A DNA stretch of 64,000 nt from Dicaeum eximium (taxonomy: Eukaryota > Chordata > Aves > Passeriformes > Dicaeidae), in the NCBI GenBank assembly GCA_013396995.1, contig VWZP01007308.1, positions 443,019 through 507,018 of the forward strand, read 5' to 3'. The notes below the pieces were generated by a model. That model was not told the origin of the DNA. It did not search any database and saw only the letters and a program-made list of their open reading frames with translations. Shown piece after piece: positions 1 through 11,690 of this stretch. Within the stretch, counting starts at the first letter, position 1. Every line of letters starts with the position of its first letter. The translations under genes and the position numbers were made by a program.

Positions 1-290
1 CCCCCATGGCACATCCCCTGGTGGCACAGCCCCCGTGGCACAGCCCCCATGGCACAGCCTCCATGGCACATCCCCTGGTGGCACAGCCCCCGTGGCACAG
101 CCCCCCATGGCACAGCCCCCATGGCACATCCCCTGGTGGCACAGCCCCCGTGGCACAGCCCCCATGGCACAGCCTCCATGGCACAGCCCCTGGTGGCACA
201 TCCCCGATGGCACAGTCCCCCATGGCACAGTCCCTGGTGGCACAGCCCCCGTGGCACAGCCCCCCGTGGCACAGGTCCTGCGGGGCCACG
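1..290. repeat. GC-rich minisatellite with 14-15 bp core
   Basis: The stretch is a tandem array of a 14-15 base core, TGGCACAGCCCCC(A/G), in diverged copies such as TGGCACATCCCCTGG. The copies form a longer repeat of about 57-58 bases: the block beginning CATGGCACATCCCC recurs at about 5, 62 and 120. The array is cut by the left edge of the window, so its full length is unknown, and it decays after about 275. Three overlapping open frames (6-581, 35-304, 49-360) exist only because the unit lacks stop codons; their 'proteins' are Trp/His/Pro repeats. I treat it as non-coding. Confidence 0.9.
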
Positions 291-3200
291 CTGGCTCCGG
301 GTGAGTGGCAGTGTCGAGTCCCTGGCACTGCCCATGGAGCCACTGGTGGCCTCTACTTAAGCATCCTCAGCTTGAGCATCTCAGGCATGGCTCAGATTTC
401 GGGAGTGGCACAGGGGAGTGTGCCAGCCAGCCCAGGGCTGCTGTTGGATAAGGGTGTGCAGGAAGTGTGGCACATCCCAAGGGTTTGCTGCATCCCCCAT
501 ACCCTGTGGGTGCTACACTGGGCCCTGTGCTTGCTCCAGGCCATGCTTGGATCTCTGCAGGCACTTATTTGTGTGCTGTAAAACAGACAGGGGTGGTCCT
601 GCAGTTGTGGGGAGCCGCCCCAAAATGTGAGTTTTGTCAGAGGTTTGCCAGATCAGGCACTGTTTGTACATGATGTACCAAGTGGGGTGAGAAGAAGAGG
701 TGCCTGGGCAGGGGCTGCCAGTGCTGCTGGAGGCTGTGGCTGTTCTTGGTAAGAGATGTGGGGAAATGGCCCCAAGAGATATTTATTTCTTGCAATTTCT
801 ACATTTCTGTGCATCCAGCATTGTGCGTATTTGGAATTTCATATTTACGGATTCCATTTGGCCATACCTTGTTTTCTGGGGAAGAAATTTCTAATTTTTA
901 AAGGTCTTTTATGGATTAATTGCTAGTCATCTGCCTCCTTTTTGCTTTTGTTTGGTTCCTTGAATGTCTCTTGATTATTTTGTACTATGTGATGCCAATT
1001 TAGTGGTTAACTAGTATGCAAACTACATCTGGACGTGTTGACTTTGCATTAACAATCATTGATTTGTCTGGAGCAAGGGAATAGAAATGAATGCTGCTGT
1101 TTACCATGGATAGTATATGAAAAATAACCATTTGCAATGTGCCTTTCATCAGGGGCACAGGGCTCTGGTGCAGCTTGTCACCGTGGCTCTGCCTTGTCAT
1201 ATGAGAACTGAATTTTTAAACCATGGCACCAGGAGTGGGAAAAGGGACTGGGGAAGGCAATGACTCATGGTGTGTAGGGAAGGCGCCCTGTGGGGAAGGA
1301 GCAGCTCCTGGTGACCTTGGTTAGCTCTGACAGTGGGAGTGGGCCAAAGTTGTAACAGGGAGGGAGTGGAAAAACATGAATCTATATAATACATAATATG
1401 TAAAATATAATATACACCACATGTATAGAGCTTTTTGCTTGGGAACGTAACCAAGAGGATGCAAAATTTAGTAATCAAAAATAATAAGCAGAAGGCCGAG
1501 TTGATGATGGCTTCAGCAACAGCTGTTTCTCCCCAAAACCCATGGCTGCAGCCGTGTGGGGGGCTCTGGATGGAGCAGGGTTTGGTGCCTGCTGTCCCTG
1601 CCTGGCCGTGGGGAAGCTGGGATGTGGCTGTGGCTGCTGCATGTTCCGGTGACCTGTGGGATGTGGGAGGCATTGCTGCACACCTGTGTCTCCTCTGGAA
1701 GAGAGAAAAGGCTGAGCAGTTGCTTTCTCTGCAGAGGAGGTCTCTTCCCAAGATGTGCATGCTGAAGACATCAAAGCTGCCAGGCACTCGCTCCTTGGTG
1801 TTTCAAGTTACAGTCAGAGCGGTCCCTTGGTTGAGCTTTGATATTCAGACCTTGAGTCCATTGGGTCCACTCATCCCTGGACCTTCTCTGGTGTCTTCTG
1901 CTGAGGGCTCTCACCGCTGGTGGTGGGTTTGTGGTGGGGTGTGATGCTCAGTTTCAGTGTTGGTCATCCTTTGGGCTGGGCTCAGCAGTGAGGGTTCTTT
2001 CCACACTGAAATTGCTTTGCTGATGCTGGAACATGTGTGTCGGATCCCAAATGATGGATACGGGTCATCTCCTGAAATGTGAGGTTTGTTCTCCAACACT
2101 GCTGAGTGTGTAAATGCACAAGGAGGTGCTGGGCAAGCTGCATGGTGGCTCTCTGAGTTACTTAGGTTTCACTTGTTAGATTCTCCCAAAGTGAGCAGTG
2201 GCAGAAAAAAAGAGATTAAATGAAGAAAATTCTCCCCTGTGCTCACTGAAAGTGCAAAGAAGCTTTGTATTCTGAGTGGTGCATTTGGGAAAGGATGCAG
2301 CACGGAGGGCACGAGCAGCATGGCAGTGACACAGGTAGACTAGAATCCATCCCCTTAATTAAACCTCCTCTGTACCCATGGAGAAGAGTTCTTGTGCTGT
2401 GTGTTTTTCAGTTTTCTGGCAGTAGAGTGGCAGTTAGCTCTGGTTCACTGACCGGGCTGCGAGGGCTTGTGCCAGCATGCTGAGAGCTGGTGCTGCAGCT
2501 GGGATGCTGCCTGGGAAGCAGAGGCAGGGTGGGGGGCACAGGACATGTTCTGCCTCCCCTTGATGGTGTCAAACCAGCTGGACCCCCTGCTTGTCCCTCC
2601 CTGAGTGTGGGTGTGCCTGGGGGACTCCTGGCCGAGGTCAGGGCAGAGTCCCATCTGCCAAGTAATGGGACTTGTTGATGGAGCTCTGCTGCCTCTGGAG
2701 AAGCTGGAGGCCGTGTGGCTCTTTTGGGGTGAAACTGCAGAGCCCTGGGTCAGCCTAGCATGGACTGCCCCCATGGGAAGGGCCAAGGGTGGCCAAGCCT
2801 TGTGCTTTTTGGTGGTGGGAGCAGTGTCACTGTACCAATTCCTCTGCTAGAACAGTTTTCCTTGGGAGTCCCCCCCTTTATTTCCCTCACCTGTACTCCA
2901 GGCACTCCAGTGTGTTCTTGAAAGGTTTTGCTGCTGTGCTGTACTGTACCTACAAAGATTTAATTATATAGGCAAGGCTTTCCTTGCTTGTGATTCCCAA
3001 CACTCTTGCTTGTTTCATGTCTCTATTTGGCTGGTGTAATGTGGAAAATAAGGCTGGAAGTGGAGAAGTAGACTGGAGAATTTGCCTGCACTGATAAGGG
3101 GCTGACAAAGGGAAACATGAATGTCAGAGTGTGGAGCAGAGAGGAGCTGCTGGAGCCTCGAGGAGTTGCCATAGGTATTTGAGGGATCACTACCTGTGCT

Positions 3201-5050
3201 GTGTTTGTGCATATGGATGTGCCTGAGACACCCCTGGATGCAGTGAGCTTCTCCGGGGTCCGGGGTGCTGGGAGGCCTGTTGGGTCCATGCTGTGCTTGG
3301 GCCAGGAACACAGGAGCTTTGTGGTGTTTTCTGCCCTGGTTTACAAATCAGGGATGTTACCACACAAGGTTTGATATCTCAGCAACTGACAGAAGTGAGA
3401 GCAGCTGGGTTTGTCAGACCTTCCCACTGGCACTGAGTTGAGCCAGGCTGGATGGGCCAAATGTGGTCACATGCCGGTGCTGGTGTCCCAATGGCACCAC
3501 CGTGTCTCCAGGCTCTTCAGGATTTAATATTTGTTGTGATTTCGTTTTGCTAGATACACATAGGCAGCAGTAATTTTATGGAAGTTAATTTTTTGCTCTG
3601 CGTGGGTGTAGGTATCCTTTCCTGCCTGAAAATAGCAGCACAAGTCAGTTTTCAGAAGTTGGGTGTGCTTGTGTTGAAGGGCCGTCATTTACTGCTTCCA
3701 GTATGTTGAGAACAATTTTAGTGCAAGTATTTAATTGCTTTAGACCTATTTTTAGAAATATTAAACCTCAGTTTTCAGAAGTGCAACCAAAGCCAGCAGC
3801 TCTGCTGGTGTGGGACAGCCAGGAAGGGAACCTGGAGGAAAACCTGGAGCGATGTGGGCTGGCCCCAGTGAGAGCAGGGCAGGGCTTAGGGTGCTGCAGA
3901 GCCTTTGGGGTGCACACTTGAAATCGAATTGTCTGTATTCTGGTGAGATTTTTTTTTTTTTTTTTACTACTATTCTATTTACTTGGCTACACGAGGAGAG
4001 AATGAATGAATGAAGCCTGTTTCCAGGAAATTTGTACAATTTCTTATGTTAGGTCTGCAGGCTGGTGGATGTAGCTTGGAGGCTGAGCTGGGACCATCCC
4101 AGAGAACAGCATGCAGGCAGCCCCAGTAGGGGTCTGGCTCGAAACCCAAGAATAGCTCCTGCTTTTCTGGGTGTAAATCTGTCACTTGAGGTCTGATGTG
4201 CCTTACTCTGTGGGCTGCAAATCCTGAGCTTTCACTGGCGTTTGTGAGATATTTGTGTTTTTGAGGGTGGGAAGAGAGTTGTAAGAACGCAGGATAATTA
4301 TTGGCTGGGAATAAAATACCTTTTTGAATCTGTGCATGCATTTTGGCAACCTCTGTAGGGAGGGACGGCTGGATTTGGATCAGGCTGGTTGCAGAGGGGA
4401 TCTGAAAATCCCCTTGGGAATCAGTGAGGTTTCTCTTTGCAGTCAGGGGATGCTAAGGGGCAATGAAAATGCTAAGGGGCAATGGCAATGGCAGTGACAC
4501 CAGGGAACAGGCTGGGACCTGGCCTTTGGTGACCCTGGGGTTCCTGGTGGGACTGGTGGGGGCAGGGCTGGAGTTGGACTTCACTAGGGAAGGAATTAAT
4601 GAATGACCACCAGGAAGGTTGCCCTGGGGTGTGTTTTGACTTGGCTTCAGGCATCTCTCTGTTTGTGGTTAATGCTACTGGGGTTATTGCATATTAACTC
4701 CAAGGGAGGGATACTTTTACCTTCTTATGTGTCTTTATTTTAGAGGCCTTTAAATTTGGCTGGTTGGTGATAACAGCAGTTGGAATTAGTATTTCTGCTC
4801 CATAGGGTTTGTTAGGACATGCCAGAGACACAGCCTGGCAGGAGACCTGCTATGCCTGGAGCCGGGGAGGGCACTGGGTTAGAAATAAAAAATGTAAATG
4901 TATCCAGAGCGAGAGTTCAGGTGGAGACACATCCAGAGATCCACATTATATTCCATGTGGTCCCAGAGCCCTGCTTCAGTGCTGCTCCTGGGACTGCTGG
5001 CAGATGCCAGAGGGATGTAGGAGAGTCCACTGGAACATTTATTGGAGATC
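291..5050. other. Unique non-coding sequence, no gene seen
   Basis: No convincing exon, RNA gene or recognisable transposon was found here. Content is mixed. Moderately GC-rich parts (1200-2850) alternate with AT-rich parts (780-1000, 3530-3780, 4660-4800). There is a 17-base T run at 3949-3965. A short local duplication lies at 4451-4485, where TGCTAAGGGGCAATG occurs twice. The open frames of up to about 196 codons have no family signature and overlap each other on both strands, as expected by chance in sequence of this composition. Confidence 0.6.
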
Positions 5051-5054
5051 AGCA

Positions 5055-5262
5055 TCCCAGAGGGTGCTGGCACTGCCCAGGCTCCCCAGGGAATGGGCAC
5101 GGCCCCGAGGCTGCCAGAGCTCCAGGAGCGTTTGGACAGCGCTGCCAGGGATGGACAGGGTGGGGTTGTTGGGGTGTCTGGGCAGGGACAGGGGCTGGGC
5201 TGGATGATCCCTGTGGATTTCTTCCAGCTGTGGATATTCTCCATATTCACATGGAGGGAATA
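5055..5262 (+). mobile_element. CR1 LINE 3' fragment, older subfamily
   Basis: A 5'-truncated copy of the CR1 non-LTR retrotransposon in sense orientation. Recognisable pieces in order are CCAGGGAATGGGCACGGCC, 'gctgccagagctccaggagcg', 'tttggacagcgctgccaggg', 'gttggggtgtctg', and the end 'gctgggctggatgatccctg' with 'ttccagctgtggatattc'. The 3' end has lost the clear ATTCTATG tail. The same subfamily recurs at 55145-55270 (sense) and 60645-60850 (antisense), which supports the call. It carries no open reverse-transcriptase frame and is a dead copy. Confidence 0.75.
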
Positions 5263-8200
5263 GTGGTACCCTTCGTAAATGAGAAAAAAATCTCAAAATC
5301 GAGGTCCCTTTTCCTGAAATCTTGCATGTATTTAAATTTTTAGTGGGTTTTTCTTTTCTTTTTTTTTTTCCTGTGTAATCTGATTTGCTTTAGTTGCCAG
5401 AAAGTAGATTTGCTGAGAGTGCTGCGTTTGCTTTCAGTTTCTGATAAGGTGGAGGAGATAAGTCCCACGTTGTGGCTGTTTGTTTGTGTGAGTGGGAAAT
5501 GTTTGTGCTTCCCTCCTTTGACAGGGAGCTCTTGGCCATCCTCCTGCAGCATAAACACTGCTTGTGATTGGAGTTCATTATGTGAGATTTAAAATGTATA
5601 AAATGAAATGTTCCTGTCTGCTTTAAGCAGACATATGTCTACGGTTTGCAAATTAACCTAATTAAATATATATATGTAGAAATTTATGATATTCAGCTCC
5701 TAGCACAAGGTATGCAATTAGCATCCTTGCCAGCAAGGAATTTTCCATTTCTGTCTTGACTTTTCCTCATAGGAGATGTGGTTTGGGGTTTTTTAGATTT
5801 TTTTTTTATTTTTAATCTTCAATCTTTAATTTTTGTTCTGCTTTGGAATTCACTTAGGGATGAGTCCTGTGGGGATTTAGGCTTGTGGTTAAATTTCCCT
5901 ACAAGCAGCTTTGACTGAAGTCATTGAAACATTCTCTAATTCCTGGGCTCTAGCCTGTCCCTTTGCGTCTGCAGGACAGGAGCAGTTTGTTTTGTTAGGA
6001 GAATATAGTGAGTAAAATAGCATTCTGGAGGAAAAAAAATTGCATTTGAATATTTACATCTTTCAAGGCTCTTCCTTCCTCCCATCCAAAAATAGCAAAA
6101 AAAAAAATTATCTGTCTCCTCTTGATTTATGGAGTTTTCAAGTGTTTGACCAATGTTGTTTCCAAAACACCCCATCCCTCTGCCTGAGCTGTCTCTATGG
6201 CAGGAGGGCCCTCACACAAGAAGTACAAATCCATTAATACAGCCTCTCATTTAGCAGTGTTCTGGCACCAGGAGTACTACTTTTAGTTCCTTTTCGGCCA
6301 AAGTGTTGGGTTGGGATTTTTTAAAATATTTAAAGTTTGATCGCATTAGAATAGGTTCCTATGTAAATAATAATTTGGTCTATTTTGCATATCAATAGTG
6401 GACTCCATTTTCTTCACAAAAAGCCTTTTTTCCCCCATAAACATCCCCACTGTTCCAGCCCAGAAGGTACTCTTTATTAGCCAAACCAACCAAGTCATGA
6501 CGTTCCCAGCTCAGCTATTTTAATGATCCCACAAACCCAAAAAAGCAGTAGGAAATTTTTCAGAAGCAAACTGTAGAAACTTTTTTTTTCTTTTTGGGAC
6601 ATCATATGTTTTCAACTTTTGTCCAATTATTTTTGTTACATTTTTCCAAGCTTCAGGCTGTAAACTCAAAGAATTTGGGACTGTTCTTTCTTCGTGGAGA
6701 TTATTTAAGGGTGTCAAATGTGACCCAGCACTGGGTGGAAGAGCTGAGGGCTTGGCAAACACGCTGGATTCATTCCTAATTTCTGTGCAAGAACTATTGA
6801 TAATTCTGCATGGGCAAAGTGAGATGTTGGATCATAACCATTTTCCCCTCTTGGACACCTCTACAAGTTCTCCTGTATTTTCCTTTGACTTTGCTGCACT
6901 GCTGTGTTTCACCATCTCTCTGTTTCAAGGCAGAGGGAGTTTTACTCTCAGCTCTGTCCCTTGCAGGAGCTCTCTGCTCTCCCAGGTTGAGGTCCTTGGT
7001 GTTTCCTGCCCTCCCTGGGTGTTTCTGTGCCCTCTCCATTAAAAGCCATCAGCAGCTCTCATTCCCAGTTCTCCATCACCAGATGTTGTGGGGTGACCAA
7101 CTCCATAAATTAGAAGAAGAAAACGCTGAGGCAGGCTGGTTTTGGGGTTTTCCTGTGAGCCTGCAGCCTTGCCAGCTGTCCCGTACCTGGGTCCTTTGTA
7201 GCTCCAGCTATGGGACACATGATTTATTGTCAAAGCTGTATTTTCCACTGCTTCTGTGAACATTTCTCACTGTTTCTTTCTCACCTCAGTGCTGTGCCTA
7301 CCCTTTGGAGGCTCGTCGGATCTTGTCCCAGGATGTGCTGCAGCCCCTTGGGATGTGGATTTTCCGTAGCCTGGCATTACCCACTGTCAAGGCAATCATT
7401 TGGATAATTGCAGCATCTGCAATTTATTTAGGCAAATAGGGGACTGAAAAATATTTGCTTTTGCTTGCATGTGGGATTTATTTTTAGGGTTTAGCTTTGT
7501 GCTTTGGGAGGCAAAGCTGAGCCATCCTGCGTGTCCCTTTTCCCTGAGGTGCTCTTTGGGGCTGTTCTGGCCACCCTGTCCATGGCACAGGAGTTTGCCT
7601 GGCTGGATCACCCTTCTTGCCCTTGTCTGCTCCTTGTTTTGTTTTGCAGTCTCTTTGCAGGTGGATCACCAGGGGCTGAGGGTGAAGCTTTATGCACGGG
7701 CACATTCTGTCCTTACACCCATAATGGGTTCCACCAGAGGCACTCAGAGGTGCCCCTGTGCCTCCTGGCTTGCCTCATTCAGGCACCTCCATGTGCAGCA
7801 CGGGCTGTGCTGCTCCCTTCCCCAAACCCCCCTGCGCTCAGAGCGGGTGTCTGCGGGACCCCACTGTGATAATGAACTATTCCTGCCCTCTATTTTCCCT
7901 CTCTTCATCAGTGGTTAATCAATGAGGTGACTTCTTACTTCGTCCTGTGCATATGAAAGTGCTGTGACTGCACTTGCCACAAGAACCTTTGCAGAGCAAA
8001 CTCTTTTGGAAGCCTTTGGAGGTCTGGGTGCACCCTGTCCAGTTTTACCTGCAACTGGCTCTTGCCAGCAGTGCTCAGAACCCAGTGGCTTATGGCTGCA
8101 GGAATCAGAGGGACTCCTGGTGTTCCTTTTTAATCCATGGACTGACTTTTCATCCACACCGACTTTTAATTGTTCTGATTGTTTTTTGTTGGTTGTTTTT

Positions 8201-8944
8201 GTTTTGGTTTGGTTTTGGTTTTTTTTTTTGTTTGTGCTGGGAGTAATTTTTCTGCCACAAAAATGAAGTTCTGCAGTTCCTCGGAGCCCTTTTGAAACAG
8301 TGGGGTCACATTCAGTTCTTGCTGGTTCATAGGTGGATAGCAGTGATTTTGGGGGTGCTGGGTGATTTTAATAGCTTAATGCTTTTCAGACTTTTAGGTG
8401 GATGCTGTTGGACTCTAGGGATTTTGGGGTTTTTGCTGTTAATTTTGCTAGGCAGGTCTGCAGCTTTTCCTGGTAACCCCCCAGTTTGAGGCGGATGCTC
8501 CGCTCATCCCTCATGAAGGAAGAGTCTGGGAAGGGAAGTGCCAAGCCGTGTCACAAATGAACACTGGTGCAAAGAAGTTGAACTTTTATCTCGTGGTTTT
8601 ATCTTTCTTCAGTGCTTGATTTATACCAGAATCTGGCAGATTTCTGGTGCTTGTGTGTTTGATTATTATTTTTTTTTCCTTCAGTGACCTGTTTTCCAAA
8701 ATCTTTTTCTGGATTGACTTTTTTATGGCTTAAAGTGCAGCTTCCTTGAGTTTATATTCTCCTAATTTGGATTTCTTTCTGAGGGTGTCTTTTTATTTCT
8801 AATGGCCTTTTCCACTCTGCTGTTAAACTATGATTTTTGTTTAACAGACCCCCTTTGGTAGGTGATAATCATCTCCAAGTTTTCCACCTCACCTGGAAGG
8901 CCTTTTAGCTGCTCCATTAGCACTCTTAACAAATTTTCCTGTTT
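5263..8944. other. Unique, largely AT-rich non-coding sequence
   Basis: No gene is supported. 5340-6700 is AT-rich with several T and A runs (5362-5370, 6100-6110, 6580-6590) and the overlapping palindromes at 5616-5640. 6700-7900 is more balanced and carries only chance open frames of up to 149 codons. 8180-8237 is a T/G low-complexity tract built of GTTTTG-like units ending in a T run. 8560-8890 is again AT-rich. Confidence 0.55.
5616..5640. other. Two overlapping palindromes with E-box and three GTCT/AGAC sites
   Basis: GTCTGCTTTAAGCAGAC (5616-5632) has two perfect 7-base arms around TTA. It overlaps AGACATATGTCT (5629-5640), a perfect 12-base palindrome with a CATATG E-box at its centre. 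The shared AGAC leaves three GTCT/AGAC cores in 25 bases. GTCT/AGAC is the core bound by SMAD proteins and CATATG is bound by some bHLH dimers; that link is inference. The block sits in AT-rich, repeat-free sequence (5560-5760). Confidence 0.5.
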
Positions 8945-8963
8945 ACAGAATCATAGAATGGTT
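8945..8963 (-). mobile_element. Inverted CR1 3'-terminal tail, 19 bp
   Basis: ACAGAATCATAGAATGGTT is the reverse complement of a CR1 3' end (AACCATTCTATGATTCTGT). It abuts directly the 5' edge of the sense CR1 copy that starts at 8964. No further antisense CR1 sequence follows on the far side of that copy, so it is not simply an older element that was split by insertion. Confidence 0.7.
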
Positions 8964-9375
8964 CCTCCTGTGAGGAAAAGCTGAGAGAATTGGGATTGTT
9001 CAGCCTGGAAAAGAGAAGGCTTTGGGGTGACCTAACTGTGGCCTTCCAGGGAGCCTGCAAGAAACATGGAGAGAGACTCTTTACAAGGGATGGAGGGACA
9101 GGACACAGAGAATGGCTTCCCAATGCCAGAGGGCAGGGATGGATGGGATATTGGGAATTAGGAATTGTTCCCTGGGAGGGTGGGCAGGCCCTGGCACAGG
9201 GTGCCCAGAGCAGCTGTGGCTGCCCCTGGATCCCTGGCAGTGCCCAAGGCCAGGTTGGAATTAGGGCTTGGAGCAGCCTGGGACAGTGGGAGGTGTCGCT
9301 GCCCATGGCAGGGGGTGGCACTGCATGGGCTTTGAGGTCCCTTCCAACCCAAACTAGTCTGGGATTCCCTGATGT
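8964..9375 (+). mobile_element. CR1 LINE, 5'-truncated, passerine type
   Basis: A sense CR1 3' portion. It starts inside the conserved 'cctgtgaggaaaagctgag' segment, followed by 'gttcagcctggaaaagagaag', 'gaatggcttcccaatgccag', 'gtgggcaggccctggcacag' and 'cccttccaacccaaactagt'. The terminal octamer repeat is decayed to 'tctgggattccctgatg'. Antisense and sense open frames of 224 and 164 codons cross it, but they do not encode CR1 proteins; only the non-coding 3' region is present. It is preceded by the inverted tail at 8945-8963. Confidence 0.9.
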
Positions 9376-10180
9376 GCCATGTCTGGGGACACAGTGTGGG
9401 GACAAAAGTCCTGTGTGTGGGACCTTGAGCACCATTTCTGCATCAAACTGGCTTTCACATTTGCATGTCTGTGGGATTATCTGAATACTCTGATTGAAAT
9501 TGTGTTTCCTGCCTTGGCAGAGACCTGCAGCCTTTCTGGTGTTCGTTGGCATTTGGAGCATCCCTCTGCTCTGACTTTCTGGGATGGGCTCCCAGTCCAT
9601 CAGGGTTCTCTGCTACCTCCTGTCATAATAATCTTGATTCATTTATTGGGCTGCACTTTGCTTCTCTGTCAACACAGCTCCATCATTCCTATGTAATTTG
9701 GATATGGATTGCAATGCCTTGAGTCTTTTGTCTCCTAGCTGGAATTTTATGAAGCTCTTCAGGGATACAGTACATTTATGACCTCATCAATAGAAAATGC
9801 TTCACTTACACTAGATGTTCCTGTAACTTTGATTTTCTGAGGCTTTAGTTTAAATAGGTTTTATATGCTGGCATCTGTTTTCACTTTGGTTTTGACAGTG
9901 TCTGGCTTACTCAGAGGGGCTCCCTTTGGCTCAACCCTCCTCAGCTCCCACCCTGCAGCCTGGTTACAGGTAGGGCTTGGTGGGATTTCACAAAAAGGTC
10001 TTGAGTTCCACTTTTTGAGGCTCTGCTCTGTGCCATTTGCAGGAGCTTTTCAGTGAAGTGTGGTCTCTGCCATGAAGAGAGAGCCATAGTCTGGGCTTAA
10101 AATTGATCTCCATGTGAGGTGCAGCTGGTGTTGGGCAGGACCCTGAGTCCCCCCTCCTGCTTCCCCTCCCTCCCTTGCAG
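9376..10180. other. Unique non-coding sequence, no gene seen
   Basis: Balanced to AT-rich unique sequence. A strong pyrimidine tract at 10148-10178 forms the putative splice acceptor of the candidate exon described next. I see nothing else. Confidence 0.5.
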
Positions 10181-10214
10181 GCTGAGCTTCTGTGAGCAGG
10201 GCAGCACCATGCTG
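10181..10214 (+). other. Candidate 34-nt exon (weak)
   Basis: The 30 bases before 10181 are almost pure C/T and end in TTGCAG, an excellent 3' splice site. The segment ends at CTG followed by GTGAGA, a good 5' splice site. One of three frames is open (LSFCEQGSTML); the other two hit TGA. The sequence downstream is A-rich and unlike an exon. At 34 nt it would be a microexon or part of a non-coding transcript. Strong isolated splice motifs also arise by chance, so confidence is low. Confidence 0.18.
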
Positions 10215-11299
10215 GTGAGAATTAAAACAGAATAAAAGGGAAAAAAAGGAATATTAAGAGGAAGAGATGACAGTTATCCTTGAGTTAGAAGTTATCAAGT
10301 GCAGAAAATGGATAAAGGAAGTTAAAAACACAAGGGAAAAAAAATCTGTGACTGTCAGTGCAAGGAACAGTAAGAAAGTATTTGTATTAGGAACAAAAGA
10401 AATTCTAATAATGGTTTGTATAGACTTATCACGGCTGAGGAGAGGTAAAATGCATAATAAAGCAGAAAAACTAGACATGTTTAATAAATATTGCTGTTCC
10501 CTATTTGTAAGAAGGAGAAGTGATCTACTCTCAGCCCATGTGCACAGGAGCTGCCAGGGCCAGCCCCAGCCAGAGGCTGAGCAGGGCAGGGGTTTCCAGC
10601 TGGTCCTTGGGGTGATGTTCCCTGGGCACTCCTGCTGGGTCTGCCCCTTGGGCTTCTGTCTGTCTTTCCTCCTGTAAGATTTGGATAAAGTGAGAATATT
10701 CCAGAGGATTTGGTGGGTGCTGCTGTTGTACTGCCTTAACCTGGCCAGTGTGGGGATGAGAGCATAGGGGAGGAGTTGGTGGGAACGTCAGACTGGATTT
10801 GTTCTCCAGCAGAAGGGATGGAGGGAGTGTGTCCTGAGCTGGCAAAATGTCTGATTTTGTGTCATTCCCCAAAATGCCCTGTGGCAGCATAAGCTGGTGT
10901 GAAGCAGGCTGCAAACAGGGTCTGGCACAACCACAGGCATTGGCATTGGCATTGGCATTGGCAGTGATGGTGGTGAGGAAGGAGGGACTGCAGCTGCCCA
11001 CAGGGATTTGAGTTATGGAGTTGTCTCCATCAGGTGAACTTTGATTTGAATGTTGGGATTGGGCATGTGGAGGGATGGGGCTGCTTTTGGTATGGGGAGA
11101 CCAGAGAGGAGCAGAAATGCCACACCAGGCTTTGGGGTGGGAAAGGGACAAATGCTGCAGGGTGAGCAGTGACACTGAGTCTGGGAGTGGGGGATGCCAA
11201 CCACAGTCGTGCAGAGCGAGGGAGCTGTGTGCAAACAGCTCTTCTGTTGCCTGTGCTTTAATACATTATCTCCATTTTCAGTTCCCTCATTTCCTTAAG
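10215..11299. other. A-rich then unique sequence, no gene
   Basis: 10215-10505 is markedly A-rich and carries a 136-codon frame (10267-10677) rich in Lys and Ile. It could be remains of an ancient LINE, but I see no motif to prove it. 10936-10965 is a short GGCATT hexamer array with four perfect units and one variant. The rest to 11299 is unremarkable. Confidence 0.4.
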
Positions 11300-11690
11300 A
11301 GATGTTGAAAAGTTGGAGAAGACACAGAACATGTGAGTGGAGTGAAGCATTTGAGGAGTCAAAGAAAATACTCATTAGTGTTTATTCTTAAACATCTGGG
11401 GACGTGCGCAGTATTTTGATAAACTCTCTGCCAAAAAGACCCTCACTCGTTGATTTCTATCTTCATGGAGCCAGTTCTCCATGGGTTTAAAAAGCAGAAA
11501 ATTAAAAAAGCAGGTAGCAGAGCCCTTGGTTTTAGCAAAGTGCATAGCAAGAAACAATACCTGGAAGCAGGATCCAAAGACTGAAATGACAAAATGAAGG
11601 CGCAAAAAACATTTTTAAAAGTAGGAGGTGGAAATTTTGAGCAGCAGGGCAGATTGGCTGTTAGAACAAACTACCACAGGGAGCTGTGTG
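11300..11690 (+). mobile_element. Possible ancient LINE (CR1/L3-like) 3' remnant
   Basis: The text 'gatgttgaaaagttggagaagacacag' near 11300 and 'ggtggaaattttgagcag...ttagaacaaactaccacagg' near 11625-11680 resemble the 3' part of old CR1/L3-type LINEs. In those elements the reading is typically '...gttggagaaggtccaga...' and '...attggaacaaactaccaagg...'. The match is broken and highly diverged, and no tail is visible. It may belong with the LINE coding remnant at 12489-12716, but the order is reversed for a single element, so at least two insertions or a rearrangement would be needed. Confidence 0.35.

Noticed and set aside
6..581. 191-codon open frame with Trp/His/Pro repeats
   Set aside because: It is a translation of the minisatellite at 1-290; parallel frames at 35 and 49 are open for the same reason, and the unique tail has no protein features.
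8926..9600. 224-codon minus-strand frame
   Set aside because: It overlaps a sense CR1 copy and is a by-product of GC-rich CR1 sequence; the same frame is partly open in other copies of the element (25459-25767, 35811-36233).
10267..10677. 136-codon Lys/Ile-rich frame
   Set aside because: A-rich sequence yields such frames; no reverse-transcriptase or other motif is visible.
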